NCBI RefSeq assembly: GCF_000006565.2
Contig: NC_031475.1
Coordinates: forward strand, 3,435,189 to 3,499,188
Origin: Toxoplasma gondii ME49
Lineage: Eukaryota > Apicomplexa > Conoidasida > Eucoccidiorida > Sarcocystidae
DNA: 64,000 bases
Direction of reading: 5' to 3'
The notes below the pieces were generated by a model that was not told the origin of the DNA, did no database searches, and was given only the letters and a program-made list of their open reading frames with translations. Every line of letters begins with the position of its first letter. Position 1 is the first letter of the stretch. This document shows positions 23,634 to 37,700 of this stretch, one piece after another. The translations under genes were made by a program, and so were the position numbers.

Positions 23634-25504
23634 TCCGCTCTGCATTCTGAATTTCATTCCGGCGAACACCATGGCTTGTGCTGCAATTCCTTCCGCGTTC
23701 AGTCTACTAACTGAATACTGAACACAGTAAGCGCCCCCATATGCCGCGCACTCTCGAGACGCAACCTATGTCTATTATTCTCTTGCTTCAGCTAACATAT
23801 GGATAAATAGAACTATAATCGGCTAAACATGGTAGCAATGTTTCAGTTGAAGCCACCCTAAACGGCAGATGGGCATTGCTCGACTGTTGGATATCCCATA
23901 TGAACGACTGCTCCTGGCAGTTCTGGTGTCCAGGACTTGTTCTTTACGTGCCAAGACAACCTAATTTACGACCCTAGTGTGGAAATAAGCAATTTCTTCC
24001 TTCCTGTCCCGCACGAGCAGCAAACGTGGATGTTCTTAGAGGCCAGGAGTTCAACAACTGCTGTCGCTGGAGCCTTCACGGCACGGCAATAGCAGCACTC
24101 CTTAGTTTACCTTCACCTCGTGGGTACGGGCACTGTATCGTAACCGGCAAGTGCACAGACGTATGCTTGAATGTGCGACAATGTAAATTCGCATAAATAA
24201 TTAAGCGGCCAGAAGTGAAGGAAATCTGACGGCAGCAGACCGAGTGAAATGTATTAAACAAGACGGCTCAAAGGTGCCTCCACGTACACTTATGTCACTT
24301 GAGGCCAACTGTGTCGATTTTTCGCGCCCTACATACACACTGAGGGCCCTCGCTGGTACTACTGATTCTCAACTGGAGGTTCCGCACTTTAGTTTTTCAG
24401 CCAATATTTGCGGCAGGTTTTGCATTCTGCTGCCTCAGCTGCAGTTCTCGGCATCTCTCCGTATTCTTGCTTAGAGGACGACAGCGATCCAAAAGGGGAC
24501 ACGTGAACGGCTGCTGGAAGACCAGATGTCCGAGGTCAAATTCCGATCAGCACAAAACCTTTCACCCGCACTCTGCTGAATCTGCAGACAGCGGTTGTGT
24601 GTCCGGCTTTTGGATCAGTCCGATGGAACAGAGAGTGCGGTACCGATATTGCTCTTGTAATCAGCAGTTGTAACTCAAGCACCATAAAAAGAATCGCTTC
24701 GGGGGACTGTGACGAACACGAAGATAACATGCCTGTCTGTCAGTACTCACTTCCGTCACAAATGTTTCACTAAATTCACTGGAACAGAACTCCGAAAAGA
24801 TTCTCGTTCGGATTTAGAATGAGTATATTATCAGCAACATTTTTTCGCCCTCGTTTATCTTTGATCTGTTGCGCACTGTCGGATACATAATTGTTTCCTT
24901 CCTTTATGACACCTTTCACCTTTTTACCAAACACCGTTCTCCAATCGAATTCTAACACTCTTCACTATTCCTTTCATTTCTGCGCGTGATTCATTTCTTT
25001 TAACACAGATCACCCGTTCATCCAGTTTCACCGAAAATCCATCTGCATCCGCCGACTCTCTACTGCCCACGCTCAATCATTTTCTTTCTTCGACTGCACC
25101 TTTCCCCATGTAGGGGACTCTCCCGATATGGCCTGAAATGTCCATTTCCGAAAAAGGTGTCCGTTGTCTGTTCTTGTTGTTAACGGCAGTGTCTGTTCAA
25201 TCTTGGAACTTCTGAAAACATCTTCTGCGCGGCATCTGACACACATGTCTCTGAATATGCACTTCCCCCTTTTCTGTCTTCTTTTGTTCTGTCCATGTTT
25301 TTGCCTGGAAAACAGTTTCCTTCGCCGCGTTTTGCCGCCCACTGCCATCCCTCCTACTCGCAACTCGCTCATCTGCGCGTTATCGGCAGCGACTGCTGGC
25401 AGTCTCAAATATTCTCGCTGCACTCCGAGACAGGATATCCGATCAGGATTGAGGAGGAAACCCGCAATCTCCAGCAACTCGTCTTTTGCCTCAAACTAGA
25501 TGTT
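23634..25504. other. Intergenic region with no recognised gene
   Basis: Contains the 3' flank of the START-domain gene. Open frames such as 24467-24673 plus and 25073-25477 minus are short, basic and without domain signature. Part of the latter overlaps the terminal START exon in another frame. Nothing more can be supported. Confidence 0.35.
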
Positions 25505-28500
25505 TCATTGCTCTTGACACGGCACGGTGCGGTGAGCCTGCTTTGAAACAAGTCCTGAGATACGGCTACGATAGCTCTTTCTTTTCCTCTCGCTGATTAC
25601 CGACGCTTCCTCTTCGCTCCACCGGTGTCGGCCATACAAAACAGAGGAAGCTGCCAAAGCGTCTAAGCGATCCTGAACGAATCTATACAGGTAAGACCGC
25701 GTTTCTCGGCGCTGTAGGTGACTGTCCCTCAGAGCCGCTACACAGACGCGACGAAATGCGTGGAACGCCGACCGTGCGAAGACCCTGTGCGCAAAACCAA
25801 GCAGGAAACGCCGTTCTCAGTATCCCTTTCGATCCTCCCCGGCGTTACCCAGCCGATCCTCATCCGCGATCCTTTCGTGTGACTCCAAGCTGATCCACTC
25901 CATGTGTTATAAACTTCAGTGACGGGGCACGCTGTCGAGGGACGGTCAACGCACGGCCACCCGTTGGTTACTAGCTGACAACGCAGTTCGCACTCTCTTT
26001 TCGGTGTTTCTTCAAACGAATTCCTGGATTCGTACGACCTCTTTTGACTCGCCTCCGTGTCTGTCCTCAGGCTGCTCTTCTTCGAGAGGAAACTCCCCTA
26101 TCAATACACACCTACAACTCAAGTGCTCGCTCTACACTTCCGCGAACAAGTCTCTTCCACAAAAGCCCCCTTCCTGCACGTAATATTCTACGAAAGCAAG
26201 AACAAGAAACATGCGTCGCGGAAGAACGAATGAGGCCCCCGACGCGAGGAGGCAAGGAAGGCGCGCTTTTCACAGCGATCTGGCGATCGACAAGACATAC
26301 CGTGTCAGGAAAGTAATCAGGTAATCTGGGAGATTCATACGCGGATCGATTGTCCACAAAAGCTGGACCCGAACCGAGTTAGGCGAAAGAGGATGGAGCA
26401 CTAATGCCCCATCGCAGTGCAAACGCTCGGTGCCGCGCTCGGGAGCTGGAACGGTCTGAAAAGAAGAAAAAGTGACCGGAAACAAATTTCGGTTCACGGA
26501 AACGAAAACTTAACTCCCGCCAACCAACACAGAACTCGGCGGCAGGTCCATCGAGAAGAAAGCCGCTTCACTGTTCCGCTGTTCGATGTTCTGCGCCTTC
26601 GGACGAAACACGCTTTCCGGCTCGCAGGGAATGACAATCGTGTGCCCTTCCAGATTGCACTGACGCTTCTTGATGCTTATCCACCCGCCCATGCATAAAA
26701 ATCGTTGCGCCACGAGTTGCTTGTTTGCGGACCGTGCCGCGGAATCTGAACCGTAACACCAATCCGTAAGGACGCAGAGTCGGCACAAGTTCTACACCGG
26801 ACTCAAGACGTACCACTCCTTGGAGTTTCTCGCCTGCCTCGCATGAGGTCATGCGAACAAAGTAACTTCCAGTAGCGTCCAAATCGTCCGCCGACCAAAT
26901 GCTCAAGCAAGCGTCCCTGAATCAAAACACGAAACCATTCTTGTCAGGCAACGAGACATATTATCGGGCGAACTGATCTACTCAAACAAGTGCGAGACTG
27001 AAGCTGTCGAAGGCCGCAACCCCACACGCGCACTTGAACATAACTACGTCTTGCTCAGTTTTGAAGGCGTTGCTTTTCCTCCAACGGAGGGACGGAGACA
27101 CGTTTGACTGAATCGGGAACATTTGTTCGGGGTCTTGTTCTTCGTCTCCACCTACCGATCGTTCACTGGCCACGGGAATGCTATCTTGAAGATGTCAAGC
27201 TGATCCACCCGTCCGAACTGAGCAACTCGGATGGCGTCTTTCAGGCCCAGTCTGAACGATCAGAAAACAGACCTCTTAATTGACATCATCAGAGGCTTCG
27301 ACAGTCCAACTCGCAATATGTGCTCCCCAGAACAAGGGAGTTTGTCGAAGCATCGGAGTTCTTCGATGAGCAAAGCGGGCACCGGGACTGTTTTGTGTAC
27401 CTGCCCGCGATCGCTTCCTGGGAGGCTGAAGACTCCCGCTTTTCTCAGCAACGCGCCGTCCGTAAATGCCCCACTCAATCAAAACCATGCTCGAACACGA
27501 AAAAGTAGAGGGAGACAACGATGTTGCGTTTAGGGATTGAGTGTCAACGGTGAGGAGTCACAGGATGTACACAAACCGACATACGATTGAGCACATCTCA
27601 GTTTCTGTAACGACGACTGAACACGCCACAAGTCCTAGGCTCCACTCCGGCTCGTGCGCCGGAACGCGTTGTGTGTTGTCCGCTCTTTTCTCACTTCCCT
27701 CGCGAAAAGCACATGACTTGTTCAGTCGCTCTCTCGCGTTCCCTGGCTTCCGCGCCAGTTCTCGGACTCACCGAACGGGGAAGTTGTAGCTCGGGACCCA
27801 GTCTGTGAACATATCCATCTCGTTCAGAACGGAGAGAACGACGACGAGAGGGGTGTCGACAAGGCCGTCAATCCGGAAAGACAGCAGGCTGCTGTGATGG
27901 TATTTCCGGTTCCAGATCTTGACGGAGGGGGTGTCGTCGACTGCGAGGACCCAAGGAGTGCCGTCCAGGGACAGAGAACCTCCTGCGTTTCGCGAGAACC
28001 GCGCTGCGACCCCCCTTCGTAGCGCAGCCTCCAGCCGCTCATGGCATCTCCCGTCTTCCTCCAAGCTGCCGCTCGAGTCCCAGGCAGTCCGACCTGAAAG
28101 CGGGCTGCTTCCGCTTCCAACTGTGCCTCTTCTGAATCGTTCTTCTTGAAGCGATGTGCTCGCTTCGTCCGCAGAGCCTGCACGACCTCTTTCGGGGCTC
28201 CAGGGCGTCGCACAAAACGAGGTTTCCGATGATCGGCTGTCGCGAAAAAACTCTTCTCTGCACTCGCCCCTGCCTTCACTGGAGAGCCCAGACGTCTTCA
28301 TCCTGTCGCCTCCGTCGTCTCGAAGATCTGAGATATTCTGCTGCCTCTCGCCTCTCTGCTTCTTTCTCCCCGCGCTCCAGCGCGACCGCAGAAACTTCTT
28401 CGTGCAACCTTCGGAACCCTTGCTCTCTCTCTGCTCCCTCCCTTCGCCTCTTCCCCCTAGCTCCGGTTTCTCGCGTCTCCTTGCGGGGCCGGTTTCGGCT

Positions 28501-29906
28501 TCTGGCGCCGCTGCACCCGGAAATCCGGTGGACTCTTTTCTCCCGCGGTCTGGCAGCAAACTGGACTGCGTTTCAGAACACGACGCGAGAGATTCTGCTT
28601 TTCCATGTTCGAAAGAGCCGCGTTTGGGAGCGTCGGCACGGGAGAAGGACCGTCGGAGTTTCCTGAGAAAAGACGACATTCGTTCGCGCGCAGGCGAGTC
28701 CTCGTCCAGCAAAGTCAACATTTTCTGCATCTCAAAGTACTTGTACGCGACGAGGCAAAGGTCTTCATCTTGGAGAATCCGGTCCACGCCGTAGGTTCGG
28801 ACGAGTGGCAGGAGACACAAGTACGCCTCGCGAATCCGCTCCTGGTGCAACAGCTCAACGGCGAGGCTGCGGTCCAGCTCGAAGGCATCCATGTCTGTGT
28901 ACACGTGAAACGTCAGGTGAGTAGCTTCTCGTAGCGGACAGAGCTGTTCGGTCTGCTCTTCCTCCTTCCACGACGGCGGTGGCAACGGCAGAGTCAATTG
29001 CGTTGGCGGAAAAACGTGCTGGCATTTCGTTCGCGAACACGCGTGGGGCAAGGCTGCCCTCCGGTCTGCGGGCAGCGGTTGCACTGTCCGAGGAATCCGG
29101 GGACGAGAGGCGACGCGCGACCCCAGGGAACGACCGAGCATGGAGGAACTCAAGGCAGAGCCAGAAACGGACTCTTCGCCCAGGGACTGGAAGGTGGACA
29201 CGGCGACTGCAGAGGTGGGACGTTGAGGCACTTGGTTCGCGGTCAGAAAGTCGGAAAGATATCCTCCGTCGGGAGGCGTAACGCTTGCAACAGGCGACCC
29301 ATCTGTCTTGACACTGGCTACGGAACCGACAAGGGGGGCGGAAAGCGAGTGCGGAAGCTCTGGATGAACCCTGGGGTCGCCAGGGGCAGGCGAAGCAGCC
29401 GCCTGCTGACCAGAACGGCTTCCACAGGAAACATATTTCTTCGCTTTTTCGTCGACGCCAGACACCAGCGGTGCATTGGAAGCAACGGGCAAAAAATCTA
29501 CACCGTCAGCCGAAGGGGAAATACCCTCCTCAGAGTCACTAACATTTTCAATGCCCGGAGCATCTGCGACATCTCCTGAAGGTGGACACGCTCGGGTTTT
29601 TGTCAGCTGGGGTTGGTCTCTCCAGAATGTTCCGCGTCCGTCTTGCTGTCTGAGAAAAGAGTGCCAGACTGCATCTCGCGGAAGGCCGTCTATCTCGCTT
29701 TCTCGCGAAGGAACTGCGTCCGGTTCCTCAGCAGGGCTGCCGGCGCGAGCTGAGGGCGCTGTTCCTTCTGGAGAATCCGGACTCAGTTCCGCGCCAGCCT
29801 TTGGAGAAGAAAGATCGAATGCCGACGCAGCAACACGCTTGGACGCCGTCTTGCCGCGGTTACCCCAAGACTGCAGAGCCTGGGGCAACCACGCTTGCCA
29901 CGTCAT
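25505..29906 (-). CDS. START-domain (lipid-transfer-like) protein with long disordered N-terminus
   Basis: Exons 29906-27772, 27251-27156, 26916-26814, 26455-26301 and 25784-25505 sum to 2769 nt (922 aa). Exon 1 is mostly disordered Ser/Arg/Glu/Pro-rich sequence, with an alpha-helical block around residues 345-405 that resembles TPR-like helices (LLHQERIREAYLCLLPL). The C-terminal START domain (about 640-870) shows the usual order: TPWVLAVDD, VLSVLNEMDMFTDWVPSY, VAQFGRVDQLDIFKIAFPWP, DDLDATGSYFVR, and the last strand and helix with WTIDPRMNLPDYLITFLTR. It ends in a long amphipathic helix and a basic tail. START domains bind one lipid or sterol in a deep pocket, often for transfer between membranes. 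The ligand cannot be read from the sequence. No signal peptide is seen, so a cytosolic or membrane-peripheral location is likely. Confidence 0.82.
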
Positions 29907-32900
29907 TAGCGGGAAGGAGAAAAAAGGAGAGAAGGCGGAAGGAACGGAGAGGACGAGACGGCCGCATGCGTCTTGGAAAACGCTGCCTGCGATGCGGAAC
30001 TGCTGGAACTACCCGACGCGTGGGGACTGAAGCAGGCCAGCAGAGCACCGCTTTTCTTCGCAGAGACTCAGAGACTTCCCTTGTGAATCAGACGGAGAAA
30101 ACGAGAAAAACTGCCACACGACAGGCCCCTAAACCCGGAACGGAAGACAAAAATATACACAGGGCGTGAACGGGATAGAGAGTCGTCTGTGTGTACAGCA
30201 GCGCAGAAGTGAGTTACGTACTGGCCATTCGGAATTTCCGCATAGAACGTCGGGATGGAGTGTTCTAGGCGGTCGGGAACTGAAGGAAAACCCACACCTG
30301 ACGGTTTTAGCCGTACAGTTTGCTTTTTTTTTTTCAGAAATCAGTACCTTAGCGGTAAACAATGGCGAAGAAAGTGACACGAGACGCGCTTTCCCGAATC
30401 GTTCGCGTCGACACAGAAGTGCCTGTTCACAGAGTCCTCGAGAGAAAAGAAGCAACCTTCCGCACAAACGCGAAGAATTAACCTTCTATAAAGAGTAAGA
30501 GCGGGAGCGTTTTCCCGTTGCTGCGCTCAGCAGGCCGATACAGCACAGCGGCTTCGAATTCCTTGGTGTAAATGTTCTTATTTGCCATCGTATGCACATC
30601 ATCTTCTTCTTTAGTGTGTCGACACTTGGGAAAAACGTGATTTTCATACGAAGAACGAACAAGCCCACGCCGCCTGCTCCAAAGGATTTACTCCGCCAAA
30701 ACAGGCTGCAGTCGCCCGCATATCCGTCTGCAGTGACTCCTGCCTTTGATCTAAACAAACATCTCTCTTAAACTGCGGAAAAACCCGTCTGACAACGACT
30801 TTGAGGATTGTTATTTGACAGTGAGACCCGTCAGGTCTTCGTGTGGACTGCGACAAAATCGGTAGTCCGCCCCAGTCATCTCCCTGTACACAGATTCCCT
30901 TTCTCTGTCGTCGGGAGGTAGAAAAAAAGTTTTTCGGCTTCCACTGGGTTGCCGGAACAGCGCGCGGAATACGATTCTACACGAATGGACGCGGCAAATC
31001 TTTCCGAGCGAAGGCGATCGATGGAATGTAGAAAAAGGCCGTCAACAAGACACACACAAAGCCCTAGGGTCCACTATATGCTAACTAGAGGCGGAGGCAG
31101 ACATGAGAAGCAAAGGACGTAGTTGCGTGCTTTTTTTCAGTTTCTTTACGGATCTCCCAGCCACCTCGTCGCCTAGTCGGGTAACAGGGTAATCTACCGC
31201 TTTTTCGACAGGATCGCATGCGTGTCTCGCTGAGCTGCGTCTACCACCAAAAAACCTTTATCCGATTCATTCTCTGTATCCCCGATCGGTGCGAGCAGGT
31301 GTCTGTATCTCCTAACGGGATTTACTTCCAGTATTCTATGTGCGGTACTACTGCGATTTATTCGACTTGAGTTATAACGCACCGATGCGTCCTGTGCGGA
31401 TGTGAGAGTCCCCTCAAATTGCACTGTTTATCTACCAGCGCGGATCCGGCAACTGCTGGTTGATCCCCTATTTCAACGACCAATGAGAGGGGAACGAACC
31501 CGCGGGTCAGAAGGAGCAATACAACGAACAGACACTTTCTTGTCTAATGGCGCAATTTCAAGAACAGTGTTAAACTGAAGGAACAGAGGTTCCATATTTC
31601 CAGGGAAATGCGTCGCTTGTCGATTCGAGCGAAGTCCTGATGTTGCGTCCAGCATTTCAGCTCGGAAGGTTAGCAACAACAGAGTGTAAATTTTTCGGGA
31701 GAACTTGGAGGCGATAGAAATGAGCAGGGCACAGAATGGAACACAATGAGAGTACGGAGACACGGCGGTGCTATCCGGAAGAGTTCCGCGGTACGGTTGT
31801 TACGGACGCAGCCGTAAAACACTGAATGACATTCGGTCACTGTCTTGACGCGAAGCTACGGGAAATGTGCGACCCATTTACTCATCAAAGCTCACGGGGT
31901 GTGGCACTGTCCACGATTTGGAGAACGGGTAGTTCTGAATTATTATACAAGAGACTGCGCGAAAAGTGGAGAATGAGCGCAAGAGTAGCTGAAGGCCATG
32001 CACGTTTCACCGAGGAATTTCACACTGAGAATAAACTGAGTTGCCTTTCTTCCGTACGCATCACTTTGATATCGACCTTCCCCTAGACTCCCACATCGGC
32101 AATTCGTGTCCCTCCGAAGTCAGACGTCGTACTTTGGTTGGAGATTTGGAGCCATGAACCAGTCTCCCAAGCACGCAGAAAAACCCTACTGTAAGTGCTA
32201 TACCTCAGAAAAGAAAGCGGCGACAACCTAAACGCTGTTTTGGTGTGCACGACCCCTAGCGAGGTAGAGCCGCTCTCCTCCGGTACGGCCTTTCTTTCTG
32301 TTCCGGTTTCTCTGTTGCTCTTCCTCTCGCTAATAGTCCTATAAACGGGATGGTCCACGGTAGGATGCGTAGCTGAGAACGATACGGTGCCCAAAAGAGC
32401 ACTCTCCATAGATTGTGGAAGCACATGTTTTCTTTCAGGTGCTGGCATCCTACAGTGAGGTCTGGTTTTAGTGGACGCCGGTTTGCTTGTAGATGATGCG
32501 GAACTTCTTATGCGTTACACGCTAGCTCTTTATCGAATGCCTCTGGTTCGCTTCGATGTCGCGATACTCAGTCAGAAAGATTTTGCCTAAGTCTGTTCAT
32601 GGGAAGCAGAACACGGGCAAAAAACGTGTCCCTCCTGTAGCAAAGAACGAGAGAATGAATCCAGCAGCACGCACACCCCTCCGCGTTGCCTAGCATCTCT
32701 GTGCCACACAAGCTCGAAACTCCAGGCATCGTCCCATTATCCACGTATGTGGGAGTGTGGAGGGGAACCAAGCGGACAAAAACGAGCGACCAGGATGGTC
32801 TGTATTTTCGGAATAGTCACCACGCAATTTGAGACAGCGTCTCGCTCAGAGAAAGAAGTAACGGAAGCAGCACAATGGTTCCGACGCACGACGACAAATG

Positions 32901-34786
32901 GTTTCGAAGGCAAAGTCGGTCGGCGTTAATTGTGCCGTGAAAAGATGGCGGTGGAGCAACGAAAAAACGTCGCTCTTGCCTCCCTAGCACACGACTCATT
33001 CGATATCGAACAATCCACAGACGCTCACCGGAAGAGGGATAGAAGCGTTTCACAGCGAAGGTGAAGAAGACTGTGCATGCGCCCTCACAAAGGAAAGCAC
33101 GCCCGTGCTAAAACCCCTTCATCATACGCGGGAATTCCATCTGTTTGGTAACCCGGAAGAGACAGTGCTTCGGGTTCGACGTACCAAGTGACGCGGACAG
33201 CCCATCGACGGGTAGCTTCATGAAAGAGGCGGCTGCCAATGTCGTCCTTACCTCTCGTAACTCATTGCCTCGGTAATACCAGTGGATCCCAAAGACACCC
33301 GTGCGGCCCTCTGCGAAGAGATGAGCAACCTGGCACTGCGGAATTTTCCCCCTAGGCCGTCCGCTCCCACATCAGCCGTATTCGTCTACGCCCTTCTCTC
33401 CTTGGACCTACACAGCTTTCCTTTTCTTGTCATGTTCCCCCCCGTCTCAGCAGCTGTAGCTGTTTTCGATTTGACATCCTCTGAATACAAAACTCCCGCA
33501 ACGTTGATGACTGGCTCCGCTTTGAGTCTGGGACAAGCGTAAAACGTCCTTCGGAAGTAGTCTCGGTTAATACAAAGAGGAACGGAAAAGTCGGATGTAT
33601 CTCCACGTAAACCTCCCGAAGCACGCACGCTCTATGCATCTACGTTACACTTATTCCTCACAGCATCTTCTTGCCCTGGGTTATCCCTTCTGAGTCAAAA
33701 AAGGGCGAAAAACGACCATCGCTCCGCCAGAAACCCACTTCCTTGTTAGCACCGCACCAACGCGGACTTCTGTCGGATTCGTGGAGTCTTCCCCAGTGTT
33801 CCACCTTTCCCCGGTTCCGTGCTAAATCCAGGTGCCGGTTCACTTCCCTGAGCACGGCCAGTCACCCTGTGTCGCTTCCCGAATGAGTTTCCAGTGGAAA
33901 GTTCGGGTCTCTTCGCGCAACACGGGCGTCGACCAGTCGTTCTGAATGCTTGCTGTCCACTTTCCCTGTTTCCCTTTCCTGGAGGTTCCTTGCGCCTCAA
34001 GCACCTGTGCTACGAACTCCCTCCGAATCCTTTGTCTTTATCTTCAGTCCTTCCGCCTCTCCCCCAGCGAAAAACGTAGCGAAGCTGTCCCCGTTCCGAG
34101 CTGTTGTGCCTCACTTCAGACGCCACCGCATGCGCTCTCTGGGGGAAAAGCGGGGTGCGGGAAAACACTGCAGAAATTCACGGTACGTAGACTGGAGACA
34201 CGTGCGTAAACAAACAGGAGAGAGGGAAGATATGCATCTGAGAGCGACTCTGAAACGCGCAAAAACACCTCGCGAAAACGCAAACCAGAGAGCCGACGCG
34301 CGGAGCTCCGAAGCGGCCCTCGCGCACTAAGAACTTCTTGACCCGGAAAGTCGCCGACAGAGTCGCAAACCCTGCGCCTGGTCCTTTTGCTCTCCGGCGC
34401 TCTGTCTCCTTCCACTGACTTTTGAAACCGTCGCGGGCCGAAGGGTCACCCCAGTCACCCGCTTCTCCGAGCACCAGTCAAACAGCCGCAACGCTTCTGT
34501 GCATTACTCCTCTTGTGAACACAAAGGAGATGGGTCGGCCACATGACACAAAGACCTGAGACACCTACGCATTTATCTCGATCCCTTTACCCTGTAAACC
34601 TTTGTTCCACCACATGCTTCCCGGCGTGTTCGTCTCTCCCGCGTAGCTTCTGCTCTGTCTCTCCTTTTCCCCGGCCTCTTCTGCCTCCTCGTCCCTTTCA
34701 GAAGTTTCGCCATCTCACCCCCAGGAACAAAACACGGTGGACACACGGATATGGAGATACGAAATGCCTGAGATCCACCACTGTGC
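29907..34786. other. Gene-poor 4.9-kb interval between START and CHD1 genes
   Basis: Bounded by the 5' end of the START gene and the 3' end of CHD1, both on minus, so it should hold the START promoter and leader and the CHD1 3' region. Open frames exist (for example 32083-32448 minus, 33950-34330 plus) but are short, Arg/Ser-rich and without domains or splice continuity. No tRNA, rRNA or tandem repeat was recognised. Confidence 0.4.
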
Positions 34787-37700
34787 TCAGCTGGAGCGGG
34801 CGACGTTCGAGATATTGCCAAAGGCTGGAGTTGCACTGACTGGACAGCCGGCGGCCCCCGCATTGCGGCAGGGCGACAGTAGCCGAGAGGGAGAAACGCC
34901 ACTTCGTCCTTCTTCACCGAACACTTGGTTGTCCACCTCCACTTGTCCCGCCAGTTGTTCGTTTCCTGCGCCTCCCGCTTTCTTCTCGCCGCGATTTTCA
35001 GACTCACAAGGCGCCAGAGAGGATACCCCCCCATCGAGCGAGAGAGAAGACTCAGCCTGTGCAGTGCGGGGCTCTTCTCGCGTCCCCTCCACGTTTCCGG
35101 TGGAGAACGAGGACACTCCGCCGGGCGTCGAGTCAAGTCCCTTTCGATCGGCAACAGTGGAAGACACGGAAGCAGTTGTCCTTTGTTGACGTCCCGATAG
35201 AGACGGCTGAGACGCCTCTGCGTGCAGTCCGTGGTCGGGGGGCTGTGCGAGACAGTGCTGCATTCTGACCGCCTCGTCATGCGCTGAGACTGAGCAAGGA
35301 AGGAGAGAGACGGCGCCTGAACCTGCGTCAGCAGGTGGAAACGAGGAAGGAAATCCAGAAGTCGACACCTGACTACCTCCCTCCCCGTGGTGCGAAGAGT
35401 AAGAAGAGTGGGAGGATTGCAGCGAAGACGGAGAAGCCCCGCCGCCAAGAAAGGGGCCCAGCTGACTTCCAATCGACGCCTCGTACGCCTGACTGAGCCG
35501 AGACGCGGGGAACGCTGTCAACCTGAAAAGCGTGAAATCAGCAAACGCGAAAGCGCACTGTGTTCAGGAGCCCCATGGCAGGGACGCAGACAGAGAACCA
35601 AGAACTCGCTTCCAGACGAGAGGAGATAACGGAGAGAGCTAGGAAAAAACAATATCAAGGAGGGGCAGCAACTCCATCTCACAACAAAAGCAATGCAGTC
35701 TCCACGTTGGTTGTTCTTTCAACAAAACACGGAATCACACAGGCCAGCCGCTTCAACAAAAAGCTGCGCCCCGATAGGACTTGGCAGCTCCAGCTACGAC
35801 CAGGAACCCCTCTGCGAGCCCCGCCTTCCGACGAAGACAGTCGCTGCTGGAGGTTCACGATGCCACTGAACGTCAGGTTTCGAGGCGCAGCTTTTTGTTG
35901 AAGCGGCTGGCCTGTATGATTCCGTGTTTCGTTGAAAGAACAACCAATGTGGAGACTACATTGATGGCGTTGCGAGGGTGCTTGAAGCAAGAAACGAACA
36001 GAGAAGCGCAAGAGGCACCACCGTTTGAGACAAGCAGATACCCTTAAAATGACTACAAGGTATCCGTCGAACGAAACCTGGGAAATCACCCTTTCTTCGA
36101 AGCAACGCGTACAAACTAGCGACACACAGTCACCTCCGCACGCTGTGAAAGCCAGACAAAGCTTCAAACGACTCGAAAGCATTGCTCTCTCATGCAGGAA
36201 GCCAAAGTTTACAGAAACAGCGGCGTGAAAGAAGGCAAGCCGAACACCCATCTTACAAGACGAAAAACACGACAGAAGCCACTCTGCAACGAGAGTGACA
36301 GACTCACCAACGAATGGACAAGAGAACCACGCTCCTATCCGCAGCGGCGCTTCCAAGCACATGAATAGACACTAATATATATGCATTTATAGTGGTCTAG
36401 AGTACCACAAACTTACGAGGCGACATATTGCCAACATCCTCCAGCGACATGTTTGCATAGACTTTCTGGTTGGCCTTGATCTTTCAGGCTCCTCACAATG
36501 CCAGTGATGGCCTGAAAAAAACAAGAGACACAGTTTGAAGGAAGGTTTTTTCACGCCTGCAAAGGAAACTGGAGTCACACGGAGTATCCTGAATGCGACC
36601 GCGTCGCTGTTTACTCGGTTTCAGTTACGCAGTCCTAGATCGTGGATCACGAATCTTTAATCCCGCAATACGTCACCGTTCTCACCTTGTGTTGTGCATC
36701 CGCGGAAGTGCCGATGCCACGCGCAAGTCGCTCTTCACGGAAGACCGAGTTTACACGAATGAAACTTGCATGTTTCGCATACATCGAGGGGGGTTTTCTT
36801 TGCGTGCTAATCGCCCGGGAGTACGAGACGTGGACGCGTCCCTGTGTCGGTTATCGCTTTACCTCTCGGTTTCTGCATCTGTTTTCTGTCTCTGACGGAA
36901 GCAACCGCATCAGTTCAAGGGTTATGAGAGTGTTTTCCTTCTAAAAACGAGACGCGCCTAAAAACTCACTTCACCGATGGGAAGAAGCAAAGGCATGAGG
37001 AGCTCCAACGACGATCCGTCCAAGGCCGCGTGGTCGTCGGCGCCCAGCTCCATCTCCTCTTGTGCGTCCTTCTTCATCTTCTTCAAATTTTTCATCTTCT
37101 TTTTGACGCTACGCAAAAGCTTCTTGCATGCGCGACGAAGATCTTCACCTTGTAGCGTCGCCAGGCCTGCAAAAAGTATAGACATGAAGTTCACTACAGT
37201 TTCTAGAACACGAACTCTACAACTTGGAGGAGAACCAACAACCCGGGGAAATGGCCAGACACATACCGAGAGAACTTCAGAAGCTCGTCGGGGAAGAAAG
37301 AAGGACAGCAAGACAAAAACGAAGTATCCGCAAGAGCCCCATATTACGGGAGGTGTTTCACCAGTTCACACAATTTGGCGCGAAAAAAGCATGTGGAACG
37401 CGAAAGAAGCACGCACCTGCTGTGTCGATCTCCTTTGTCTTCTTCTTCTTCTTTCGTCCTTCCTGCGAAGAAATCGTGGGCAACATGCAGACGAGGAACA
37501 ACTGAAACTCGAGCTGAGGCCATCCTCGACTGTGCATGCATGGCAACAGGCAAAAATATAGGCCTTATGTTTCTCCGCAGTCTGTATAGCATTTGAAAAA
37601 CGGATTCAACGTGATGCCAAGACCAAATCACTCCAGACTGCCCCGAGTCGCCCTGCCGCATTGACGCAGACGGTGTTCACTGTTCCGAGACAAAGGCAGA

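Noticed and set aside
35679..36362. 227-codon minus-strand open frame across CHD1 intron 14
   Set aside because: It runs through the fold-back element, and the opposite strand shows a mirrored protein sequence from the other arm. This is repeat structure rather than a gene.
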